Positions 7,304 through 15,850 of a stretch of DNA of 64,000 nucleotides are shown in pieces. Position 1 is the stretch's first letter. The number at the start of each line of letters is the position of its first letter. The position numbers and the translations under genes were made by a program. The notes beneath the pieces were generated by a model. It searched no databases, was not told the origin of the DNA, and was given only the letters and a program-made list of their open reading frames with translations. Source of the stretch: Streptomyces sp. NRRL S-87 (GTDB lineage: Bacteria > Actinomycetota > Actinomycetes > Streptomycetales > Streptomycetaceae); assembly GCF_000719335.1 (NCBI RefSeq), contig NZ_JOGB01000024.1:62001-126000 (forward strand), written 5' to 3'.

Positions 7304-8875
7304 TCAGGCGGTCAGTTCGGACGGCCGGACGGCGTCCCCGGCGTCCTCGGCGTCCTCGGCGTCCGCTCCTGCACCTTCAGCCTCGCCCTCGCCCTCGCCC
7401 TCACCTGAGGCCGCCGCCTTCGCATCCCGCATCACCAGCCCGGCGAGGACCGCCGCCGCGACCACGCCGATCGCACTGAGGGTGAAGGTGGTCGACATCG
7501 AGTCGGCGAAGGCCTCCTTGGCGGCCCGGACCAGGCCCGCGTCGCCCTGGGCGACGGCGAGCGCGGCCCCGATGGACTGCTTGGCCTGCTCAGGGGCCCC
7601 GGCCGGCATCTCGTTCGCGAAGGTGCTACTCAGGAGCGAGCCGAGGATCGCGATGCCCAGCGCGGTGCCGGCCTGCTGGATGGTGTCGTTCAGGGCGGAG
7701 CCGACGCCGGCCTTCTCGGCCGGGATGGTGCTCATCAGGGCGCCCACGGCGGCGGGCATCGCGATGCCCGCGCCGAGGCCGAGCAGGCCGAGGGCGACGG
7801 CCGGGACGGTGAACCCCGAGTCGGCGGAGACGGTGGTCAGCAGGGCGAAGGAGCCGGCCATCAGGCCCATGCCGGTCAGCAGCAGGGCCCGGTTGCCGTA
7901 CCGCGCGGCGGACTTGGCACCGATCCCGTTGCCGAGCAGTGCGGCGACGGCGAGCGGGACGAAGGCGAGGCCGGCCTTGACGGGCGAGTAGCCGAGGACG
8001 AACTGCAGGTACTGGGTGAGCACCAGCAGCAGACCGCCGTTGCCGATCTGGACCAGGGCCAGCGAGAGCGAACCGCCGCTGAAGTTGCGGTGCTTGAAGA
8101 GCACCAACGGGACCATCGGCGAGGCGGTGGTGTTCTCCCAGACCACGAAGCCGGCGAGGGTGACGACGGCGACGGCCAGGGTGACGGCGGACCGGCCGCT
8201 GAAGGCTCCGTGCTGCGGGATCTCGATGATCCACCAGATCAGGGCGGTCATGCCGGCGGCGGACAGGATCGCGCCCAGCGGGTCCGCCTTCTGCCACGGG
8301 GCCTTCGACTCGGGCATGAGGGTCAGGGCGGCGAGCACGGCCAGGGCGACGACCGGGACGTTGATGAAGAAGATCGAGTGCCACGAGAACCGGTCGATCA
8401 GCACGCCGCCCAGCACGGGGCTGCCGACCAGGCCGAGCATCGAGACCGAGCCCCACGCGGCCATCGCCTTGGGCCGCTCCGCCTCGTCGAAGACGGTGAT
8501 GAGGATCGACAGGGTGGAGGGCATGATCAGCGCGCCGCCCACGCCCATGGCGACCCGTACGGCGATGACCTCGCCGGGGCCGGTGCAGAAGCTGGCGGCC
8601 AGGGAGGCGGCTCCGAAGAGCAGCAGCCCGATGATCATCACCTTGCGGCGGCCGAAGCGGTCGCCGAGGCTTCCGGAGGTCAGCAGGAGTCCGGCGAACA
8701 CCAGGATGTAGGAGTCCAGGATCCACTGGACGTCCTGGGCGCTCGCACCGGTGTCCTCGGCCATCGCGGGCACGGCCACCGTCAGGGCCATGCTGTCGAC
8801 CACCAGGACGAGCGTGCTCAGGCACAGCACGATCAGGATCCACCAGCGCCGCGGATCTCGGTTCTCTGACTGCAT
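7304..8875 (-). CDS. MFS drug efflux transporter, DHA2 (EmrB/QacA) family
   Basis: A 523-residue, ~14-helix proton-coupled exporter. Motif A appears as GSLGDRFGRRKVM after helix 2, and the early DSMALTVAVPAMAEDTGAS stretch is typical of DHA2 drug pumps. The C-terminus carries a Glu-Gly and Asp-Ala repeat tail. The start is the ATG at 8875 behind GGAGGGGGACC; the frame stays open much further upstream, but without coding character. It is divergent from the TetR gene at 9059, the classic pump/repressor layout, so it is probably induced by its substrate. Confidence 0.9.
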   Translation of the reverse strand: MQSENRDPRRWWILIVLCLSTLVLVVDSMALTVAVPAMAEDTGASAQDVQWILDSYILVFAGLLLTSGSLGDRFGRRKVMIIGLLLFGAASLAASFCTGPGEVIAVRVAMGVGGALIMPSTLSILITVFDEAERPKAMAAWGSVSMLGLVGSPVLGGVLIDRFSWHSIFFINVPVVALAVLAALTLMPESKAPWQKADPLGAILSAAGMTALIWWIIEIPQHGAFSGRSAVTLAVAVVTLAGFVVWENTTASPMVPLVLFKHRNFSGGSLSLALVQIGNGGLLLVLTQYLQFVLGYSPVKAGLAFVPLAVAALLGNGIGAKSAARYGNRALLLTGMGLMAGSFALLTTVSADSGFTVPAVALGLLGLGAGIAMPAAVGALMSTIPAEKAGVGSALNDTIQQAGTALGIAILGSLLSSTFANEMPAGAPEQAKQSIGAALAVAQGDAGLVRAAKEAFADSMSTTFTLSAIGVVAAAVLAGLVMRDAKAAASGEGEGEGEAEGAGADAEDAEDAGDAVRPSELTA

Positions 8876-8892
8876 CTCGGGGTCCCCCTCCG

Positions 8893-8992
8893 GTTGCGCA
8901 CACTGTTCCGGTGCTGCGCACACTGTACGCATAGCGGAACGGTGTACGCAATCCGATAACGCTGTACGCTGATTGCGCACGCTGTTCGCGTG
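8893..8992. promoter_or_regulatory. Operator cluster between MFS pump and TetR
   Basis: TGCGCACACTGT occurs at 8895-8906 and 8915-8926, with a variant TGCGCACGCTGT at 8974-8985. Inverted TGTACGC/GCGTACA-type words lie between (CTGTACGCATAGCGG and GGTGTACGCAATCC). The region is AT-richer than its surroundings. Repeats of this kind between divergent pump and TetR genes are expected operator sites. Confidence 0.6.
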
Positions 8993-9058
8993 GATGCCCC
9001 CCGTGATGCAGCCACCCCACCCAGTGATGCCGCTACCCCCGTGAGGAAGGGGCCCCCC

Positions 9059-9799
9059 ATGGCCACCACCAGGACGACCACCCCCCGGAACCCGATCCCG
9101 TCGGTCTGGGCCCGCCGGCCGAGCAGCCCCGACCAGCCGTCGCTCAGCCGGGCCGCGATCGTCCGGGAGGCGGTCGCGATGCTGGACGCCGACGGCATCG
9201 ACGCCCTGAGCATGCGCAAGCTCGGCGCCCGGCTGAACGCCGGCGCCACCTCCCTCTACCGCCACGTGGCCACCAAGGACGAGCTGATGGAGCTCGCCGT
9301 GGACGAGGTCTTCGGCGAGATCGCCGTGCCCCCGGCGGACAGCCCGGACTGGCGGGCGGCGGTCACCGAGGCCGCCGGCGCCTTCCGCGACACGGCCCTG
9401 CGCCACAAGTGGCTCACGTCCGTCCTCGGCCAGGCCGGCCTCGCCTACCTCGGCCCCAACCTCATGGCCTACGTGGAGCGCCTGTCCGCCCTGGTCACCG
9501 CCGTCGGTTTCCCCGAACCGAGCCGGGCCATCGACACGGTGTTGACGTACGTGATCGGGATGAGCACCTCCGAGGCCGCCTGGCTGACCTCCGTCGAGCG
9601 CTCCGGCGACACCGAGGCCGGCCTGATCGCACGGCTGCTGCCCGACGCCCAGAAGGCCGTGGCCGGCCACGAACACCTGGAGGCCGGCTACGCCGCCGCC
9701 GCCGAGACCGCCGGCGACCCCGCCGCGATGCGCGACGCCAAGTTCGCCTACGGCCTGGAGGTCATCCTCGACGGCCTGGCCCTGCGCCTGCCGGAGTAG
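9059..9799 (+). CDS. TetR-family repressor of the adjacent efflux pump
   Basis: About 246 residues from the ATG at 9059 (behind GAGGAAGGGG; the frame is open back to 8990). The N-terminal HTH reads LSRAAIVREAVAMLDADGID then LGARLNAGATSLYRHVATKD. The C-terminal ligand domain has the TetR_C layout of the tetracycline-repressor-like group. It probably represses the divergent DHA2 pump and itself through the repeats at 8893-8992. Confidence 0.87.
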   Translation: MATTRTTTPRNPIPSVWARRPSSPDQPSLSRAAIVREAVAMLDADGIDALSMRKLGARLNAGATSLYRHVATKDELMELAVDEVFGEIAVPPADSPDWRAAVTEAAGAFRDTALRHKWLTSVLGQAGLAYLGPNLMAYVERLSALVTAVGFPEPSRAIDTVLTYVIGMSTSEAAWLTSVERSGDTEAGLIARLLPDAQKAVAGHEHLEAGYAAAAETAGDPAAMRDAKFAYGLEVILDGLALRLPE

Positions 9800-9826
9800 C
9801 ACCACCCCGAGCCGCCCGAGCACCGT

Positions 9827-9842
9827 GTCCGAAACCCGCCAG
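9827..9842 (+). promoter_or_regulatory. Putative alkylation-response motif, copy 1
   Basis: GTCCGAAACCCGCCAG, 68 bp before the first oxygenase gene of the repair island. The same 16-mer with one change recurs at 12576-12591, before ogt. Two copies upstream of the two repair units, one of which encodes an Ada-type activator, suggest an Ada-like operator. Confidence 0.5.
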
Positions 9843-9909
9843 CGGACCTCCTTCGCCGGGGGCAGGATGGGGTGGTGGGAACCGTAGTGTCGCGCCGTGG
9901 GTGGGCGCC

Positions 9910-10677
9910 GTGAGCGAGTGGGCGCTGTTCGACCTGGCCGAGGCCGATCCGACACCGGCCGGCCCACCGGTCGGGGGGCCGGTGGGCTGGACCGCCGCGG
10001 ACTGGGAGCGGCTGTACGGCGAACTCGACGAGCGGGGCGCCGCGGTGACGCCCCCGCTGCTGACCCCTGCCGAGTGCGCGGAGCTGGCGGCCACCTTCGA
10101 GCGGCGCGACCTGTTCCGGTCGACGGTCGAGATGGACCGGCACGGCTACGGCCGCGGCACGTACCGGTACTACGCCGACCCCGACGCGCTGCCCCTCGTA
10201 CGGCGGCTGCGCGAGGAGCTCTACCCCGGGCTGGCCCGGGCGGCCAACCGGTGGGCACGGCTGCTCGGCGAGCCGGCGTACCCCGACCGGCTGGCGGCCC
10301 TGCACGCCCGGTGCGCCGAGCGCGGCCAGCTGCGGCCGACCCCGCTGATCCTGCGCTACGGCCCCGGCGGGTACGCCGCGCTGCACCAGGACGTGTACGG
10401 CGAACTGGTCTTCCCGCTCCAGGTGTCGGTGCTGCTCAGCGATCCGGAGGCGGACTTCACCGGGGGCGAGAGCGTCTTCGTGGAGCAGCGGCCGCGCGCG
10501 CAGTCGCGGGCCGTGGTGGTCCGGCCGGGACTCGGGCAGGGCGTGGTGTTCCCGGTGCGGGAGCGTCCGGTGCACGGCCCGCAGGGCGTACGGCGGCACG
10601 CCGTACGCCACGGCAGCGGCGAGGTGGGGCACGGGGTGCGGTACGTCCTGGGGGTGATCTTCCATCATGCGCGCTGA
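9910..10677 (+). CDS. 2OG-Fe(II) oxygenase-like protein, repair island
   Basis: About 255 residues from the GTG at 9910 (GTG 9901 is equally possible). The jelly-roll iron motif is visible: HxD at His159-Asp161 (LHQDVYGELVFPLQ) and the distal His234 in AVRHG, followed by a conserved Arg-containing strand. FTGGESVFVEQRPRAQSR is the signature of the actinobacterial 2OG-Fe(II) family that travels with ada/alkA/ogt. It may oxidatively repair alkylated bases or a related substrate; it is not a canonical AlkB. It overlaps the Ada-AlkA gene by 11 bp. A paralogue sits at 13151. Confidence 0.8.
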   Translation: MSEWALFDLAEADPTPAGPPVGGPVGWTAADWERLYGELDERGAAVTPPLLTPAECAELAATFERRDLFRSTVEMDRHGYGRGTYRYYADPDALPLVRRLREELYPGLARAANRWARLLGEPAYPDRLAALHARCAERGQLRPTPLILRYGPGGYAALHQDVYGELVFPLQVSVLLSDPEADFTGGESVFVEQRPRAQSRAVVVRPGLGQGVVFPVRERPVHGPQGVRRHAVRHGSGEVGHGVRYVLGVIFHHAR

Positions 10678-12406
10678 GACGCTGCGACCGCCGGAGGCCG
10701 GACGGGACAGGACCTCCGGACGCCCGAAGGGGCAGCCGGGGCAGCCGGGGCCCGGCGGGCAGTCGGGGCCGCCGGGACTGACGGGGCTGACCGAGCTGAC
10801 GGGGCTGACGGACGACGGCCGGTACGCGGCCGTACGCGGCCGCGACGCCCGCTTCGACGGCGAGTTCTTCTTCGCCGTCACCACCACGGGCATCTACTGC
10901 CGCCCCAGCTGCCCCGCCACCACCCCCAAGCGGGCCAACGTCCGCTTCTTCACCACCGCCGCCGGCGCCCAGGGTGCCGGCTTCCGCGCCTGCCGCCGGT
11001 GCCGCCCGGACGCCGTGCCGGGCTCGGCCGAGTGGAACCTGCGCGCCGACGTGGTGGGCCGCGCCATGCAGCTGATCGCCGACGGGATCGTGGACCGCGA
11101 GGGCGTGTCGGGCCTGGCCGCCCGGCTGGGCTACAGCACGCGCCAGGTGCAGCGGCAGCTCAACGCCGAACTCGGCGCGGGTCCCATCGCGCTGGCCCGC
11201 TCGCAGCGTTCGCACACCGCCCGGATCCTCCTCCAGACCACCGACCTGCAGGCCTCGGAGATCGCCTTCGCCGCGGGGTTCACCAGCATCCGGCAGTTCA
11301 ACGACACGATCCGCGGGATCTACGCCGCCACCCCGCGCGAGCTGCGCGCGGCCCGACCCGCACGGTCCACCCGGTTCGGACCGGTGGCCGCGCCCGACGG
11401 GTCGGGCGGCGTGGCCCGGCGGCTCGCGTACCGGGGGGCGTACGCGGCGGCGGAAGTCTTCGACTACCTGGAGCGGCGGGCGGTCCCCGGGATCGAGGAG
11501 GTCACCGGAGGGCGCGGGGCCCGCCTCTACCGCCGCACGCTGCGGCTCCCGTACGGCACCGGCATCGCCGAGGTGCGCGAGCCGGCCCCCGGGCCGGGGA
11601 CGGGGCCGGACGCCGACGGGCCGGGCGCGGGACCGGCGCGGGGCGCGGTCGCGGGTCAGGGTTGGCTGGAGTGCCGGCTGCACCTGAGTGACCTGCGGGA
11701 CCTGACGACCGCGAGCCAGCGGGTGCGGCGGCTGTTCGACCTCGACGCGGACCCGTACGCGGTGGAGGAACGGCTCGGCGCCGGGCCGGGCGGCACGGCC
11801 GCGGGACCGGCGGGACTGGCCGGACCGGCGGGAGCGGCAGGACTGGCGGGGGCGGCAGGACTGGCGGGACTGGTGGCGCAGCGGCCGGGGCTGCGTTCGC
11901 CCGGCGCGGTGGACGGCGGCGAGTTGGCGGTACGGGCGGTCCTGGGCCAGCAGGTGTCGGTGGCCGCCGGCCGGCGGCTGGGGGCCGCGCTGGTCGCGGC
12001 CTACGGCGAACCGCTGGAGCGCGCCAGCGGCGGGCTGACGCACCTCTTCCCGCGTCCGGCGGAGCTCGCCGAGGCCGACCTGGCGCCGCTCGGGATGCCG
12101 GCCGCGCGGCGCGCGGCGGTGCGCGCCCTGGCCGGCGCCCTGGCCGGGGGCGCGGTGGTGCTGGACGCGGGCGCGGACCGCCAGGCGGCCGAGGAGGCCC
12201 TGCTGGAGCTGCCGGGCATCGGCCCGTGGACCGCCGGCTACATCCGGATGCGGGCCCTGTCGGACCCGGACGTGCTGCTGTCGAACGACGTCGCGGTGCG
12301 CGCGGGCATGCGCCGCTCCGGCTCCGCACCCGAGGAGGCGGAGCGCTGGCGGCCCTGGCGCTCGTACGCGATGCACCACTTCTGGGCCGCGGCAGCGGCA
12401 CCCTGA
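10667..12406 (+). CDS. alkA: Ada metal-binding / AraC / AlkA DNA-glycosylase fusion
   Basis: A 579-residue three-part protein. Residues ~50-115 are an Ada Zn domain with all four ligands (Cys78, Cys82, Cys109, Cys112), able to accept a methyl from methylphosphotriesters. Residues ~120-225 are an AraC-type HTH (LAARLGYSTRQVQRQLNAEL). Residues ~245-579 are an AlkA-type 3-methyladenine glycosylase with the helix-hairpin-helix LPGIGPWTAGYIRMRA and the catalytic Asp in LSNDVAVRAG. A Gly/Ala-rich insert (~380-405) interrupts the glycosylase. It should sense methyl damage, activate the repair genes and excise alkylated bases. It is co-transcribed with the preceding oxygenase. Confidence 0.92.
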   Translation: MRAETLRPPEAGRDRTSGRPKGQPGQPGPGGQSGPPGLTGLTELTGLTDDGRYAAVRGRDARFDGEFFFAVTTTGIYCRPSCPATTPKRANVRFFTTAAGAQGAGFRACRRCRPDAVPGSAEWNLRADVVGRAMQLIADGIVDREGVSGLAARLGYSTRQVQRQLNAELGAGPIALARSQRSHTARILLQTTDLQASEIAFAAGFTSIRQFNDTIRGIYAATPRELRAARPARSTRFGPVAAPDGSGGVARRLAYRGAYAAAEVFDYLERRAVPGIEEVTGGRGARLYRRTLRLPYGTGIAEVREPAPGPGTGPDADGPGAGPARGAVAGQGWLECRLHLSDLRDLTTASQRVRRLFDLDADPYAVEERLGAGPGGTAAGPAGLAGPAGAAGLAGAAGLAGLVAQRPGLRSPGAVDGGELAVRAVLGQQVSVAAGRRLGAALVAAYGEPLERASGGLTHLFPRPAELAEADLAPLGMPAARRAAVRALAGALAGGAVVLDAGADRQAAEEALLELPGIGPWTAGYIRMRALSDPDVLLSNDVAVRAGMRRSGSAPEEAERWRPWRSYAMHHFWAAAAAP

Positions 12407-12575
12407 GCTGCCCGCGCCCCGGGGGAGGGACCGCCGGGCGTCGCAGCGGGGCCGGCGGCCGAGTCGGCCCGGCAGCCGGGTCGGCCGCGGCGGGCGGCCG
12501 GGTCGCGGCGGGGGCGGCCGGGTCGCGGGCGGGGCGGCGGTGGCGCGCCGGCGCGGGCGGTCGCGGGAATGCGAC

Positions 12576-12591
12576 GTCCGAAAGCCGCCAG
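12576..12591 (+). promoter_or_regulatory. Putative alkylation-response motif, copy 2
   Basis: GTCCGAAAGCCGCCAG, identical to the copy at 9827-9842 at 15 of 16 positions and 54 bp before the ogt start. It lies at the AT-richer end of a 238-bp gap whose first part is repetitive CGGCCGGGTCGCGG-like sequence. Confidence 0.5.
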
Positions 12592-12644
12592 ACTTCCGGT
12601 GCCGCGCGCGCGAGTCTGGAGGCAGAACGAAAGGAACCGAGACG

Positions 12645-13154
12645 ATGACCACGCGATACACCACGCTGGAAAGCCCGCTGGGCACGCTGCTGCTGGTCGG
12701 GGAGAAGTCCGCGGGCGCGCCGGGGGGTGTCGCCCTGGTGTCGCTGTCCATGGAGGGGCAGAAGGGCGCGGCCGCGGTCCGCCCGGGCTGGGTGCGCGAC
12801 GACGCCGCGTTCGCGTACGCCGCCGGCCAGCTGGACGCCTACTTCGGCGGCGGCCTGACCGAGTTCGAGCTGGAGTTCGTGCCCTCGGGCTCGCAGTTCC
12901 AGCGCGACGTGTGGGGGGCCCTGGAAGCCATCCCGTACGGGACGACGCTGACGTACGGGCAGATCGCCGACCGCATCGGCGCCCCGCGCAGCGCCTCGCG
13001 CTCGGTCGGCACCGCGATCGGCGCGAACCCGCTGCTGGTCGTGCGCCCCTGCCACCGCGTCATCGGTGCCAACGGCTCGCTGACCGGCTACGCCGGCGGC
13101 CTGGAGCGCAAGCAGACGCTGCTGGCCATCGAGGGCTCGGTGCTGGCGGGATGA
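12645..13154 (+). CDS. ogt: Methylated-DNA-protein-cysteine methyltransferase
   Basis: A 169-residue O6-alkylguanine-DNA alkyltransferase of normal family length. The acceptor Cys136 is in VVRPCHRVIG, preceded by the DNA-binding FQRDVWGALEAIPYGTTLTY helix and followed by GSLTGYAGGLERK. It transfers an O6-alkyl group to itself in a suicide reaction. RBS AAGGAA. A 4-bp ATGA overlap couples it to the next oxygenase. Confidence 0.95.
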   Translation: MTTRYTTLESPLGTLLLVGEKSAGAPGGVALVSLSMEGQKGAAAVRPGWVRDDAAFAYAAGQLDAYFGGGLTEFELEFVPSGSQFQRDVWGALEAIPYGTTLTYGQIADRIGAPRSASRSVGTAIGANPLLVVRPCHRVIGANGSLTGYAGGLERKQTLLAIEGSVLAG

Positions 13155-13939
13155 CGTACGCACCGGCTGCCGCGTCCTCACCCTCGCACTCGCACCCGGC
13201 CTCACCCGCACCCGCCGGGGCGGTCCGGGAGCAGCTCGCCGACCGGGTCGGGGCCTGCGACTGGGCGGCCCTGGCCGCCCAACTCGACGCGCACGGGTGC
13301 GCGTCGACCGACGGTCCGCTGCTCACCCCCGCCGAGTGCCGTGACGTCGCGGCCCTGTACGAGCGGCCGGAGCTGTTCCGGACCACCGTCGACATGGCCC
13401 GCCACCGCTTCGGCTCCGGCCAGTACCGGTACTTCACCCACGACCTGCCCGAGCCGGTGGCCGCGCTGCGGGCGGCCCTGTACCCGCGGCTGCTGCCGGT
13501 CGCGCGCGACTGGGCGGCCCGGCTGGGCCGGCCCTCGCCCTGGCCGGACGACCTGGACGAGTGGCTCGCGGCCTGCCACGCCGGCGGCCAGGACCGCTCG
13601 GCCCAGATCCTGCTCTCGTACGGGGAGGGCGACTGGAACGCCCTGCACCGGGACCTGTTCGGGGACCTGGTCTTCCCGCTCCAGGTCGTGATCGGCCTGG
13701 ACGCGTACGGGACCGACTACACGGGCGGCGAGTTCCTGCTGGTCGAGCAGCGGCCGCGGGCCCAGTCGCGGGGCACGTCGAGCGTCCTGCGGCAGGGGCA
13801 CGGGCTGGTCTTCACGACCCGGGACCGGCCGGTGGCCACCGCGCGCGGCTGGTCGGCGGGCGCGGTCCGGCACGGGGTGAGCACGGTGCGCTCCGGCCGG
13901 CGGCGGGCCCTCGGCCTGGTCTTCCACGACGCGTCATGA
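13151..13939 (+). CDS. 2OG-Fe(II) oxygenase-like protein, paralogue of the gene at 9910
   Basis: 262 residues. Iron ligands are His166 and Asp168 (LHRDLFGDLVFPLQ) and His241 (AVRHGVSTV). It shares the DYTGGEFLLVEQRPRAQSR signature with the protein at 9910 and aligns along its length, so the two are ancient duplicates within one island. It starts on the ATGA overlap with ogt and itself overlaps the next gene by ATGA, giving a three-gene coupled unit (ogt, oxygenase, Ada-domain protein). A role in alkylation repair follows from this context; the substrate is unknown. Confidence 0.82.
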   Translation: MTYAPAAASSPSHSHPASPAPAGAVREQLADRVGACDWAALAAQLDAHGCASTDGPLLTPAECRDVAALYERPELFRTTVDMARHRFGSGQYRYFTHDLPEPVAALRAALYPRLLPVARDWAARLGRPSPWPDDLDEWLAACHAGGQDRSAQILLSYGEGDWNALHRDLFGDLVFPLQVVIGLDAYGTDYTGGEFLLVEQRPRAQSRGTSSVLRQGHGLVFTTRDRPVATARGWSAGAVRHGVSTVRSGRRRALGLVFHDAS

Positions 13940-14853
13940 GCGGCGGCGGGTACGTGCTGCTGGGCCCCGACGGGCGGCCGTACCGCAGTGCGGTGCCAGG
14001 GGTGTTGGGCGGGCACCGGCGCGGTCGGCTGTACGGGCGGCTGGACTGCCCGAGCGCGCTGCGCGCGCTGGCGCGCGGGGGGTACGTGCGCGAGCGGGTC
14101 TTCTTCGCGGACGAGGCGAGCGCGGTGGCGGCCGGCTACCGGCCGTGCGCCGTGTGCCTGCCGGAACGCTACCGGGCCTGGAAGGCGGCCTCCGGGTCGG
14201 GGCACCCGGTGGTTCCGCGAGCGGGGTCGGGACGGGCGGCCGGGCGGCCGACCGCCCCGCGGGCGGGGCACGGATCCGGACCGCCGCCGAGCCCGTGGGA
14301 GACGCTGCGGGCCTCACCAGGTCCCGGGCCGCGGGTGAGCCCGCTCCTCCCCGCCGGCGAGTCCGCGGCGCACGGTGAGCTTCCCGCGCCGACCCCGCAC
14401 ACGGAGGCCGAACTGGCCGCCCTGCTGGGCCTGCTGACGGTCCCCCGCTCCCGGATCAGCACCGTCGTGGTGGGCCACGGCCGCGACCCGGCCTCGGCGG
14501 CGGCCGCGCGGGCGTTCGCCACGGCCTGGGAGGCCCGCGGCGGCCGGATCCTGGCCACGGTCACGTGGCCGGAGTCGGCGGCGTCCTGGCTGCGCGCCGC
14601 CCGCCGCCTGACGGCGGAGGTCCCGGACGCGTGGGTGGTGGCGGCCGCCGGGGTCGGCTTCGCCCAGCTGGCCCGCCGGTTGCGGCACAGCACGGACTGG
14701 GACCCGGCCCGTACGTACGCCTTCGGCTCGCTCGGCGACTCCCGCGTCCCGGCCCTCGCAGGTCCCGGCGTCCTGCACGGCCTGCGCGGCGCCGCCGCGG
14801 ACGGCACCACCTGGCAGGTCCGGGGCACCTGGGTGTCCTCCCCTGGCGGTTGA
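13936..14853 (+). CDS. Ada-metal-binding-domain protein with unusual C-terminal domain
   Basis: 305 residues. The N-terminal ~83 residues resemble an Ada Zn domain, but the first Cys of the usual YCRPSC motif is Gly (LYGRLDC), leaving Cys38, Cys71 and Cys74. The methyl-accepting Cys is therefore absent and it should not repair phosphotriesters. A Gly/Pro/Arg-rich linker (~84-150) leads to a second domain (~155-305; VVVGHGRDPASAAAARAFAT, then WVVAAAGVGFAQLARRL) that looks like part of a periplasmic-binding-protein fold. The reading frame is uninterrupted, so this is either a true fusion or an old gene merger. It is coupled to the preceding oxygenase by ATGA. Confidence 0.7.
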   Translation: MSGGGYVLLGPDGRPYRSAVPGVLGGHRRGRLYGRLDCPSALRALARGGYVRERVFFADEASAVAAGYRPCAVCLPERYRAWKAASGSGHPVVPRAGSGRAAGRPTAPRAGHGSGPPPSPWETLRASPGPGPRVSPLLPAGESAAHGELPAPTPHTEAELAALLGLLTVPRSRISTVVVGHGRDPASAAAARAFATAWEARGGRILATVTWPESAASWLRAARRLTAEVPDAWVVAAAGVGFAQLARRLRHSTDWDPARTYAFGSLGDSRVPALAGPGVLHGLRGAAADGTTWQVRGTWVSSPGG

Positions 14854-14968
14854 GCACCGGGGGCCGGCCGCGCCCCGACTCCCCCGACCGCACCCCGGGC
14901 CAAGCGGTTCGGGGTCGGTGTGGGGGTGGTTGCGGGACCCTCGGGACCCCACGAGGCGGGCCGGTGCC

Positions 14969-15850
14969 CTACTCGGCCCAGGGGATCACGCGGGTGCCCT
15001 CGGTGCCGGGGACGGACGCCACCCCGTCGGCGCGCATGGCGACGTGGGCCTCGGTGTCCTGCGGGGCGTGGACCCGGCGGACGATGCCGGGCGGCAGGAC
15101 GAGCGTCTGGCCGGCCGAGACCTTCTCGGTGACACCGCCGCTGGTCACCTCGAGCGTGCCGGAGGCGACCGTCCAGATCTGTTCGCGGCTGACGCAGTGC
15201 TCGGGACCGGTCTGGCCGGCCGTCATGGAGACGTTCCAGGTGCTGAGTTCCGCGCTGCCCCGGCTGGGGGCCGCCAGGCCGGTCATCCGGGCGTTGGGGG
15301 ACTCGATGGTGTGCTCGGGTGCGGGACTGATCACGTGCAGGGCGGCGGCCTCCTCAGCACTCTGGACGTTCACAGCGCTTTCAGCGCTCTCGGCGCTCTC
15401 GGCGCTCTCGGCCTTCTCTGCGTCCGTGGCGCCCCCGACGGCCTCGGCTGCTGCCGCGGACGCCGCAGCCGGCCGCACCCACTCCACGAGCTGGACGACG
15501 ACGCCGTTGGGGTCGGTCAGCTGGAACAGCCGCTCGCCCCACGGCTCTTCGCGCAGCGGCATGGTGACCGGCGCACCGGCCTCGCGCAGCCGGCGTTCCT
15601 CGGCTTCGAGGTCGCCGTCGACGGTGAGGGCGAGGATCAGTCCGCCCGCCCGCCGGTCGCGCTGCTCGGGCGGCAGGACCTCGGTGCCGCGGCGGAGCAG
15701 CACCACGTCCGCCGCCGCGTCACCGCGGGTCAGGGACACGAAGCCGTCGGCGCCGGCGGCGACCCGGTAGCCGAGGTGGGTGGTGAAGAAGTCGCGGGAG
15801 GCGTCCACGTCGTCGACGGTCAGCGAGAGGGTGGCGGTGGTGACGTTCAC
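14969..15850 (-). CDS. VOC (glyoxalase)-cupin fusion protein
   Basis: 293 residues. Residues 1-~128 form a VOC/glyoxalase-bleomycin-resistance-type domain (SLTVDDVDASRDFFTTHLGY at the start, FQLTDPNGVVVQLVEW at the end). Residues ~175-293 form a small cupin (SREQIWTVASGTLEVTSGG, then AGQTLVLPPGIVRRVHAPQD). The linker is Ala/Glu-rich with a direct Glu-Ser-Ala repeat (AESAESAESAESA). VOC domains bind a metal and act on or sequester small molecules, so detoxification is plausible. It is divergent from the TetR gene at 16280, which probably controls it. Confidence 0.78.
   Translation of the reverse strand: MNVTTATLSLTVDDVDASRDFFTTHLGYRVAAGADGFVSLTRGDAAADVVLLRRGTEVLPPEQRDRRAGGLILALTVDGDLEAEERRLREAGAPVTMPLREEPWGERLFQLTDPNGVVVQLVEWVRPAAASAAAAEAVGGATDAEKAESAESAESAESAVNVQSAEEAAALHVISPAPEHTIESPNARMTGLAAPSRGSAELSTWNVSMTAGQTGPEHCVSREQIWTVASGTLEVTSGGVTEKVSAGQTLVLPPGIVRRVHAPQDTEAHVAMRADGVASVPGTEGTRVIPWAE

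Noticed and set aside
8876..10258. Upstream extension of the MFS transporter frame on the minus strand
   Set aside because: The frame is open through the TetR and oxygenase genes on the other strand, but its translation is Arg/Gly/Pro-rich junk. A good RBS and helix 1 place the start at 8875.
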